This document shows positions 55,783-64,000 of a stretch of 64,000 bases of DNA, in pieces. The notes beneath the pieces were generated by a model, which worked only from the letters and a program-made list of their open reading frames with translations, did not search any database and was not told where the DNA came from. Source of the stretch: Spodoptera frugiperda. Lineage: Eukaryota; Arthropoda; Insecta; Lepidoptera; Noctuidae. Both the position numbers and the translations under genes were made by a program. The stretch is from NCBI RefSeq assembly GCF_023101765.2, contig NC_064240.1, forward strand, positions 1,612,001-1,676,000. The letters are read 5' to 3'. The stretch's first letter is position 1, and the number at the start of each line of letters is the position of its first letter.

Positions 55783-57340
55783 CACTCAGTGGCACGGAAA
55801 GTGGCCCAAGTACGTTATGTTGTTTATTATCAAAATGAAAAGCGATATAGGGATTTTTTGCTGTTGGAAAACTTAAATGTTTATTCAGATCTTATATGCT
55901 AACGATTAATTAACAAAAAAGTGAGGTAATTTTAATAAAATTGTACAAAACCAGAAAAGGCACGAAACTTGAAGTTTTAAAAAAATGATTTTCAAATTAA
56001 ATTTACAAATTAAAGCTATGGTACTTAAAATTAATAGCGGGTATTTCTACCCCTGGGTCTGATGACCGCCTGCAGGTGATCAGGCATGCTGTGGATTATG
56101 TTTTTAATGTCCATTTGGGGTTATTCATCCCAGACGGCCATCAGAGCTGTTTTCAGTTGACCGATAGTCTCTGGAGGGTTGGGACTGGATTGGATGCGTC
56201 TTTTAAGCATGTCTCAGACATGTTCTATGGGTTTCAGGTCTGGGTTTCGGGCTGGCCAATCCAATTTCGTGATTCTCACCTCGGATAGGTAATCATCCCT
56301 GTATGAGTTCAGGCATTGTCTTGCATTAAAATGAAATCTTCGCTACTGAGGAATGCCACGAATGGTAAAATGTGTTCTTGAAGGATCTCTCTAATGTATC
56401 GCACTGCTGTTAGACGACCAGCTACGACTACCAACTCTGTGCGTGCGTCTGAACAGATCCCTGCCCAAACCAAAACTGATCCACCATGGAAACAAACGGT
56501 TTGTGTGGTCGTTATTGGCAGAAACCTCTCCCAATGCCTTCTCCACACACGTTCGCGGCCAGTTGGAGCTCTTAAGACCACTCTCCATTCATCTGTCCAC
56601 AGAACTTTGCTCCACTGCTCGTGAGTCCAATTAGCGTGTTCGCGAGCAAATCGAAGTCGAGCTACACGATGGTGCCGGAGCAGTTCTGGACCTCGAGCTG
56701 GTCTACGAGCACTCAGATTCTGTTCCTCTATTCTCCTTCTTATTGTCCGCTCACTTACGTTGACCCCTCTTACCGTTTGTAGTCGCTGCCGAATTTCAAC
56801 CGCGGTAAGGAACCGATTTTTCAAATTTCCAAAACCATAAATCGGTCATATCGTGCTGATGTACACCTAAAACCACCGCTTTCTGGTCTCCTTATGTATA
56901 GGCCGGTCTGGTCGTCCCTTTTCAAGGGGAATCTTAGTGTTGTACGCGGTACATTTAAAGTTTCAGCAATCTCTCGCTGCGTTCGCCTCTGGCTCCGAAG
57001 CAAGACAGCTTGAGCAACTTGAGCTGAACTTAGGGTCATTATTTTTCAGTTTTGGCATCATTAATTATTGCAGATTAAGAAAAAAATTAAACAATAAAGA
57101 TTGAAAGCACGATCATTTGATTATCGAAGTTTAACTCACCCGTGTTCTTTTGCGTTCCAATAGCAAACTAACGTTAAGCGTCACAATAAATAAACAAATG
57201 AACTTTGTTGTGCTTACCATCTTAAATTAACAGTAGCATTAATGTCCTGACAAACTGCCACTTGAAATTTTCATACGCGATAACAAAATCGCCTGTTATC
57301 GGTCTGTTTATGTTTGGGCCACATTCCGTGCCGCTAAGTG
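55783..57340 (-). mobile_element. Tc1-like DNA transposon, complete ends, inactive, 1558 bp
   Basis: The terminal inverted repeats match at 24 of 27 positions (cactcagtggcacggaaagt at 55783 and the inverse ending at 57340). Each end is flanked by TA (55781-55782, 57341-57342), the Tc1/mariner target duplication. The length is typical of Tc1 elements. The transposase remnant occupies most of the minus strand. It is inserted in AT-rich spacer. Ends are well preserved while the gene is broken, so it could in principle still be recognised by a related enzyme. Confidence 0.92.
56031..57039 (-). pseudogene. Tc1-like (DD34E) transposase remnant
   Basis: The N-terminal part (57039-56821, 72 codons) contains a helix-turn-helix (RTQREIAETLNVPRTTLR). 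The next part (56824-56309) continues in another frame after a one-base loss near 56820. It holds a second helix-turn-helix (VNVSERTIRRRIEEQNLS), WTDEWRV with the first catalytic Asp (residue 78 of this part) and ILMQDNA with the second (169), then a TGA. Downstream, in a third frame, LDWPARNPDLKPIEHV carries the expected Glu, followed by further stops and a final TAA at 56031. At least four lesions are visible. The domain order and spacing are those of Tc1-family transposases. Confidence 0.9.
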
Positions 57341-57629
57341 TATAAATTAAAGTTCCCGTTTCATAAGTGTCAGACTCTCAACAATTCTCGGAGCGTAATA
57401 ACAAACTGACATACGGATTCATATTTTTATTCGTATTGAATTCCAGTTTATTCTGAAGTCTATGAATAAAATTCAAATTGAGGAAATGTTTTGCGTTTGT
57501 TTTTGTATTTTTATGAAAAAGTATATTTTGTATTTTTACGAATAATAATGTTCTTGTATTCCATTTTTTATCAACTTTGTATCATTATGTATTACATTTT
57601 TGCCATACATCGTACAATTTCTATAGACT

Positions 57630-57693
57630 GTAACCTTCCATAGTCTCTGCCTACCCCTATAGGAAACAGGCGTGAGGTTATGTATGTGTATGT
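57630..57693 (+). repeat. LINE-A tail fragment
   Basis: 'ccttccatagtctctgccta' + cccctataggaaacaggcgt and an (ATGT)n end. Only the last about 60 bp of LINE-A remain. Confidence 0.75.
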
Positions 57694-57933
57694 ATGCACG
57701 TATATACATATATTTTATGTTATCATACAGTATGTTTTGACAAACTTAAGATAATTATTTATCCAAAAACAAAATCTAAACTCTTAATATCATGCCACTG
57801 TTATTTTGAGCCGTGCTGAAGCCGGTAGTGTTGGGTAGATAGGGCGGATATTACGTTATCTCACCCCGGATTTGAGTTATCGACGCGATTACCCACCAGT
57901 TGTCGACCAAGTTATTAATATTTTAGCTATAAC

Positions 57934-58092
57934 AAGAGCCGAAGCTGTGGACTGCCTAGCGGGTTATCGGGGTTCCGGGTCGAAAATCAGGAGTAGAAAC
58001 GGGGTGGTTTTTAGTCAGTAAGATACTGACACTCGCTATGGCCTCGCCCAAGGTGAGAGAAGACATTGGATGATTTTCTCCCTTAAGAAAAA
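57934..58092 (+). repeat. SINE-C copy
   Basis: 'gccgaagctgtggactgcct', 'ggttccgggtcgaaaatcag', 'ggggtggtttttagtcagta', 'gcctcgcccaaggtgagaga', and an A-rich end. Confidence 0.85.
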
Positions 58093-58278
58093 AATACTAT
58101 ACTAAGTTAAATAGTGTAATCAAATTCACATTCACACAATAACATCATAATCAGTTTCATTTATTTCGTAAAATAATTTAATTTACCACTTATAAAAAAA
58201 CCTTTATAAATGGAATACAACAAATAAATTATATCTTTTACTTCGGACAAATTATAATCTAGAATAATAGGTACATAG

Positions 58279-58395
58279 GATGCCTCACTGTCGCAAGTGC
58301 GACTGTCGGACAAGGCATGACGTTGGAAAAAAGAAGGGCTATTATTGTCCTAACACAGAAAGGAAAACCGCTAGCAGAAACAGAAGTTAGTACAA
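58279..58395 (+). repeat. SINE-A head scrap joined to a Helitron-like tail
   Basis: 'tgcctcactgtcgcaagtgc' + gactgtcggacaagg is a SINE-A head with the A box deleted. The following 'cctaacacagaaaggaaaac' and 'cgctagcagaaacagaagtt' + agta resembles a decayed Helitron 3' end (TTAG for CTAG). Confidence 0.45.
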
Positions 58396-59422
58396 TTTAT
58401 ATTTCAAGGACACCAAATACGCTACCAGCCAAGAGAAGGTGAAGTTGTGAGAGAACACGACCGAAACATGTTCATAAAACCACTGAATTTGTTCTCCCAG
58501 GGAGCATTGATTGCTACGCTTAGTTATTGCGTGTGCGGTCGGCAATTTCCTGAATGACTAGTACCTTTACTATTGCTTCAAGGCATTCTATTTTGGTTTT
58601 GAATTGATTAAATTTATCGCTTTCATATTTTTGTGAAGCCTAATTTTTATGATATGTATTTTACTTAAAATTCTAGAAGAATCGATTGGAATTTTGGTTG
58701 AGGTAAGAAATAGTGCTAAGAGTACCGTTGTGCCTATAAACTAGTAGAGTATTTTTCAATTAACTCATGGGAACAAGCTGGTCATTTCAAATTAGTAATA
58801 GGACCATTTCTAGGTTCCTAAAGTTCCTAGGTTTATAAAAAGAATAATTAAGTAAGATATTTTACAAGAAAAAGTAATCATCCATGTGTATAGTAGGTAC
58901 ATTCGCATTTTATCTTGTCCAACCTCTCAATATCTAAGTTATTTATACATTAAATTCCAAACTTTAAACCGTTGTGACTTCCAATTCTGCACACGTGGTA
59001 CTGTTAAAGTTTTTAGCATTAAACTCGAGGACGAAACCTCTTGGGAGGTTTGTGACATTTGTTTTTATTAAAAATGCAAAAGTTCCGAACTTCGCTCAAA
59101 AGTTACATTTTTGTACATTCAAACTTAGATTATTCCAAGAATGAATACCTACGACATACGACGAGGAACATGTCCTACCATTCATTCATCTGCCTATTTT
59201 ATCAATGAAATTCTTTGTTAGACATCGTAGACAGCTGAAGGGCAATGCCTTCCATCATTCTGTAGTGCACCATTCGTAGAACAAGATGTTGAATTCTTAG
59301 TTTTACTTTTCTATATCTAATACAAGCAACTACTATAGAAGTTGATTTGATTTAAAAGTTTTTACTGCCTTAATATAATATTTATTTTATTATTTTTATC
59401 CATTACTTAAAATAAAACACAC
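58396..59422. other. AT-rich spacer, 1 kb
   Basis: A 61-codon frame at 58886-59071 has no recognised motif. No repeat family match. Confidence 0.45.
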
Positions 59423-59522
59423 CCTATTCCTACTTCTGTTTTTCGAGCTAGAGCCCCGAGAAACCCGCTATGTAGTTCGCAACACCGGATCGGGCATCAG
59501 CCGTACTGGGCTCCATCTGTGG
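59423..59522 (-). repeat. SINE-C 5' fragment, long form
   Basis: On the + strand 'ttcctacttctgtttttcga', 'gctagagccccgagaaaccc', 'caacaccggatcgggcatca' and 'gccgtactgggctccatctg'. It shows the full extended 5' end; the A-tail half is missing. Confidence 0.75.
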
Positions 59523-60151
59523 TCCATTTATCATGGAAGGTAAGACTATATAACATCACGCTACGACCATTAGGGGGCGCGCAGAGCTGGTAAAGACGCG
59601 CAAAAATAGCATTAATAAGTTTTGAAAGGATTAAGAGGGAAAAAAGCCCTGAAAAATTTAATGTATGTTTGTAGGTTACCTTTTATCTATTTCCTTCTTT
59701 CCTATTACGAAGACATTTCGTCGCAAAGAAATCTTAAACCTTAAACGAGAAAAGAAGATATCAGCTTTTAACATCTATTACAATTTCTTTCCTCGATTTC
59801 CTCTCCGTCCTTACACATACGCATTCCAGCTTCGTAAATATGTAATTATTTCCGCGGTACTTTTTCAGCTTACACTCGTAATTCCCAAAAGAATTACTCG
59901 TAAATATCCAGGCACCACTTGGTGTAAGTGTGGCAATATGTTCACGTTTTTAATATTACGTACTATGATTTAAGTGTCTATTGTTTTGTTGATATTGCAG
60001 TCTTGGGAACGTTTATGTGTGATTAATTTACTGTTTTTATTTTATCGAATGAAACTTCTCCTTTATTGAGAGGCCAGTGCTATAACTGAGCTGATGATGT
60101 CGATGATGATGAAGAGAATTAATAATATGAAGGCTAATGTTAAATACCGAC
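59523..60151. other. Spacer
   Basis: A 102-codon frame at 59665-59973 shows no recognised family. A GATGATG run at 60095-60115 may be an RTE-type LINE end. A good acceptor (ttgatattgcag, ends 60000) opens 22 codons but has no good donor. Confidence 0.4.
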
Positions 60152-60312
60152 CCATTGCTGCGGACTACCTAGCGGGTTACCGGGGCTCCAGCTCGAAAAG
60201 CAGGAGTAGGAACGGGGTGGATTTTTGTCAGTAAGATCTGACACTCCTTTTCGCTTCACCCAAGTCGGAAAAAGCTATTGGACGATATGCGGCATTTAAG
60301 CACTTAAAAAAA
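60152..60312 (+). repeat. SINE-C copy
   Basis: 'tgctgcggactacctagcgg', 'ggggctccagctcgaaaagc', 'gtaagatctgacactccttt', 'cgcttcacccaagtcggaaa' and an A-rich end. Confidence 0.85.
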
Positions 60313-62120
60313 AGCACAGGCAGACAGAAACTAAAAGTGATTTTTGGAAGCCATTTTGTAATTTTACGGAATCTACTTTTTAAATTAATTTGGTATTTAA
60401 ATTCTTGCTACTGGTTTTAAAAATATATTATCATTGTTGCCACTTCATAACTATCTATGTTTAATAGGTTTACTAAAGGCTACTACTATACTGGCCTCTA
60501 TGTTTGCAATCAGCACTTAAGTGGTTCTCCCAACGTACGATAATGCAGAAAAGCAAACACTTTACTGGTGCATAGAAGACCACTTTAAACTAAAGTTAAT
60601 GCAATAACCATTAAAAAATGAAATATTAAAGTACTTGACTAGAAGTGTACACTAGATACCGGGTATTCAGTTAATAAATAACTTTTAAAATATTTTAACA
60701 AATTTTGTTTATGAAACTTTTTTTTAAAAAAAGGGAACCGCCTTCCATTTTCTTTACGACCTCAATTTTTTTTTTATTCAGGTAGTATCGCTAAAACCTT
60801 CTCCAAAGTTTAAATAATACTATGCTGAAAATCGTATCAAAATCAGTTGAGCTAACCGCGAGATATAGAGATTCACACTACTAGGAACTATACCAAGGAT
60901 TTTTCTTTGGAATTTGAAAAGGTTATGCTTACAAACACATAAAAACATAATAACCACGCAGCCTCTTGAATGAAGATTAACAGGCACATAACTGAATGTA
61001 CAGAGATTGGTTCAAAAAGTTTTATTTAATCAAATCAATTTTAATATAAGTTACAGTATGTACCTAGGTATTACAGCATATAAGAAAAGAAAAAGAATCT
61101 GATATCAAAAATATTAGGCATTTGAGTTACAAGGTAATATTCGAGCCTCAGAAAATATTCTTCGTCCCATACCTTGCCGAATTTAATAGAATTTTACGTG
61201 TGAAAGAAAACCAGCCCCTAAAATCAATGTGTTAGGTGCCAATATGGTAAAACTCTTTTTGATTCGATGCGGCAGTGACAATTACCATGCGGGAAAGTTT
61301 GTGATTACATTCAAATTGGTAGAAACCAGATACGAAGCAATATAGGAACCAATCGACAATTTGGGAATAGTAACGAAATTGCTATCGGCACGCGAAATTA
61401 GATGGAAAAGAAACACTAGAAATAGTCATGTGTTTACTTTCCTCGAAACTGAATTATAGGAATTCGATTTATTCATCTTCCATGTTATTTTTTCTTATTC
61501 CATTAATAAGAAACGGTTTCAGAACAATACAACTAACCAGTTCAAACGCTAGCTTATAAAAAATATTCATATAACAATCACATGATTTTATTTCCTCTAG
61601 TTTAGGATCATTATCGTATAACACAAATAGACAAAATAAATAACAATGATAGAAAATGTATGCCCAAAAGTCGATAACATTAATACTATAACGTCATTAC
61701 TACATTTCCTCATCTTTACCCGGAACTTATCCCTCTTTTACCAACATTTTTCTTATATACAACCTATTTGCTAGGAAACAAAATCATCAATAATAGAATC
61801 TCTATCATAATATCTAGAACAGGACAGACTTTAGTCCAAGACCAAGCTCTTTTTCAAATTTATATCTAACGCGAGCGACACTAGGTATTTATTGGCACGA
61901 AGCCAGGTCACTTGAAGTCTTTGACCCCAGTTTTGGCTTTATTACTGCTATTACAGATTTCTGATTCCGAAAAGATTAATTTCATACTTTTTATTATAGG
62001 TACTTAAGTAGATTGTGTGGACTGTACAGCTGTTTCAGTTTTAATTCTTGGGTTGGGTTAGTCAAAGAGTTTTATGACCGTTTTTATCAACTACTCCTTA
62101 AATCATCTCTTTGACTTTAC
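60313..62120. other. AT-rich spacer, 1.8 kb
   Basis: At 60795-60870 there is a weak shared repeat with 14095-14150. A T-run/A-run (60718-60732) and T9 (60768) are present. No gene recognised. Confidence 0.45.
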
Positions 62121-62195
62121 GGTTGGTGCGGTGGCTTGGCAACCGGCTGCCGCGCAATGTGTAGCGGGTTTGTTTCCTGTACGCAGCAACTCAAT
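62121..62195 (+). repeat. SINE-B head fragment
   Basis: 'ggttggtgcggtggcttggc', 'aaccggctgccgcgcaatgt', 'gtagcgggtttgtttcctgt' give the best-preserved SINE-B head sequence in the window, with a mutated B box. It is joined at 62196 to a Helitron tail. Confidence 0.75.
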
Positions 62196-62317
62196 CACGT
62201 CAAAATGACTGAATGGATTAGGATGAAATTTGTGACAAGGGTAGATTATTGTCTGGAATAACGCATAAGACACTTTTTAACCCACAGGACTGCAGGCAAA
62301 GCCGCTAGCAGAAGCTA
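62196..62317 (+). mobile_element. Helitron 3' part fused to a SINE-B head
   Basis: 'cacgtcaaaatgactgaatg', 'gggtagattattgtctggaa', 'cccacaggactgcaggcaaa' and the end 'gctagcagaagCTAG' (62314-62317) before T. It closely resembles 54001-54123. Confidence 0.7.
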
Positions 62318-62613
62318 GTATACCATATAAATCACCATTTCTGTCTAAATCTCAGTAAGTAAGTGTGAGCGAGAGTTCATTATTACGTAATGGGTATCTA
62401 ATACATATATCACTCTTATAAATGGAAGCGAACAAAGCGTTAACGGGAAAATAATGAATCTTTCTTTTACTAGAAATCTTTTCGTATTTATCACTCTCTT
62501 GTTCGAGTGGCGTATGTTTGTGTAAGCTTAAGTGAATGACCTATAATATATCTCAGATAGTAGTTGTGTTAAAAAGACATGAAGCGCCGTACTTAGAATC
62601 GTTTAATGGTTAC
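62318..62613. other. AT-rich spacer
   Basis: Nothing recognised. Confidence 0.5.
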
Positions 62614-62624
62614 TTAACCCAGTC

Positions 62625-62925
62625 AGAGACTGCCTCGTTGGTCGAGTGGTCGCAAGTGTGACTGCCGAACAAGGGGTCTCGGGTTCGATTCCCGGGTCGG
62701 GCAAAGTATTACTGGGCTTTTTTCGGATTTTCGAAAAATTTCTCGGTAGTAGCACGGAGTCTGGAATTGTGTCCAGGATATGGCAATAGGCTCACCCCCT
62801 ATTACATGGGACTTTAACACAAAATGGTGAAAAGTGGGTGTACATTGTATAGCGGCATTACGTGCCGTAATGTGCACCTCTGCCTACCCCTTCGGGGATA
62901 AAAGGCGTGAAGTTGTGTGTGTGTG
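62625..62925 (+). repeat. SINE-A, full-length and young
   Basis: The A box TGGTCGAGTGG is at 62639-62649 and the B box GGTTCGATTCC at 62682-62692. The body and tail are as in 24565, with a (GT)n end. It is flanked by the exact 11-bp duplication ttaacccagtc (62614-62624 and 62926-62936). This copy keeps six to seven more bases at the 5' end (agagact) than the copy at 24565. An 84-codon minus frame over it is an artefact. Confidence 0.95.
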
Positions 62926-62936
62926 TTAACCCAGTC

Positions 62937-64000
62937 CTTAGCAATTGTTTTCGGTACAAATTCGTTACTGTGGAATAAGGTTTAAGTAATCATTAAATGT
63001 CTCTGAGTACGGTAGTGAGTGTCTCAATCACAAGGCTGTGATGTGTGATTACGAGATCCTTACAAACACTATTGACTCAGTGTTGGTCTTGTTGTAATTT
63101 TTTTAAAAAGGATGAACATGTTGCCAAAAATAAGTACAATCAAAGTTTGTTGCTGCTAACTTCAAAAAAAACTTTACTGAACTTAGACTAATCTTGTTTG
63201 TAATTGAATTCAAAACTAAGGATTGAACCAGCTAGAATAAATAATATAGAACCTGTATGTATCTTGAAATAATTCACTATAGATAAACTAACTTTACGAT
63301 TACAAACTTGCGTCTAGGCGTCAACTTTGACACTCAAAACTTATTCCATCAACAGTTTCAAGTGAATTCTATTAGAATATTATGAAGTATCTTGCGTGAA
63401 CTATGCTTTACATAGTTGTGCTATGAATTTGAAATTACATACATTACTTTATGACCTCTTAACTTAAAAGGCTTAAGTGCTGCCAACGTGTCTCGCTTAT
63501 ACATATAGTGTAAACTTATTCTACAAAACACATAATGTTTTTTTGCTAGCGATGCTGAGCAGTAAGAGTGAGTTTATACATATCGTTTAATTCTAGATTA
63601 CACGAATACTAAAATACCTCAATAATTAAAAAAAAACATGAAAGTTTAATTCCTCAAATAATAATTGAATTTAGCGTTTATGTTAATCGCTAGTATTGAC
63701 TAATGGTGTCCCAAGACTTTGCCTGATTGCCTGCCGGGTATGGTGATTCCACAAGGGTAACCAGAGTTATGATCACAGACAGTGGAGGAAATGCGATGGT
63801 TTTAGCCGGTAAGAGTCGGCCACCCGCATGAGTATTTTCATCACGATTAAAAAAACCTTTGCTTGATAGTCATACCTAAGTCTCAAAGGCATAAGACTCT
63901 ATACTTACTTGAAATAGCTTCCTCAAAGAAGCCAATCAGAAAAATGAAAGATAACTGAAATAAAGAAAAAATAATGTTTTTCCTTTTAAGTATTTCTAAT
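62937..64000. other. Spacer to the window end, 1.06 kb
   Basis: No repeat family or gene is recognised. A GC-balanced stretch at 63705-63840 has no open frame of note. Confidence 0.45.

Noticed and set aside
62623..62877. 84-codon minus frame with ESNPRPLVRQSHLRPLDQRG-like text
   Set aside because: It is the antisense of the young SINE-A, including its tRNA-like head. Such frames are a common source of false moth proteins.

Overview
The window looks like nuclear DNA of a lepidopteran, probably a noctuoid moth. It is AT-rich, has almost no long reading frames, and is packed with short repeats of types common in moth genomes. These include tRNA-derived SINEs, non-autonomous Helitrons (5' TC, 3' hairpin plus CTAG, inserted between A and T), MITEs, 5'-truncated LINE tails and two decayed DDE transposons. 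No viral, bacterial or organellar segment is seen, and no complete host gene. All assignments come from reading the sequence; nothing was searched.

Repeat families used below. SINE-A: tRNA-like head with A and B boxes, about 295 bp, whose 3' tail matches LINE-A. SINE-B: a second tRNA-headed SINE of about 170 bp. SINE-C: about 160 bp, A-tailed, with a 12-bp target duplication at one copy. SINE-D: about 290 bp, ending 'cggcttataccataaaa'. LINE-A: 3' end of a non-LTR element, coding motif KSTxNRRACMKR. LINE-B: another 3' end, coding motif LHFGTS. MITE-1: ends GTGCTTTTCCAC. MITE-2: palindromic, with an ATTGG/CCAAT core. MITE-3: ends CTTGTTTCAC. REP-8: block with CATGAGCAGC.

Layout. 1-2.5 kb: SINE-D and MITE-1 in AT-rich DNA. 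2.5-6.4 kb: a composite transposon zone with a 3-copy 244-bp tandem array, a hAT-type MITE with 8-bp target duplication, a CpG-rich leader, and a DUF4817/DDE_3-like transposase gene that lost its C-terminal catalytic part. 6.4-26 kb: scattered SINEs and MITEs, a 375-bp and a 212-bp Helitron, and a 403-bp near-palindrome made of two LINE-A tails. 26.3 kb: the best candidate host coding exon (about 64 bp). 26.75-28.22 kb: a 1.47-kb Helitron. 28-41 kb: repeats in spacer. 41.25-41.57 kb: a CpG-rich island ending in an ATG and a GTGAGT donor, possibly a first exon. 43.7-44.9 kb: Helitron-like composite. 50.1-50.8 kb: four tandem units of about 180 bp. 55.78-57.34 kb: a complete but dead Tc1-like transposon. 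57.3-64 kb: more SINEs, including a young SINE-A.

The window is best read as intergenic or intronic DNA of one or more large genes. I see no new multi-gene system. The most informative structures are the LINE-A/SINE-A shared tail, the LINE-A palindrome, the candidate exons, and the two tandem arrays.
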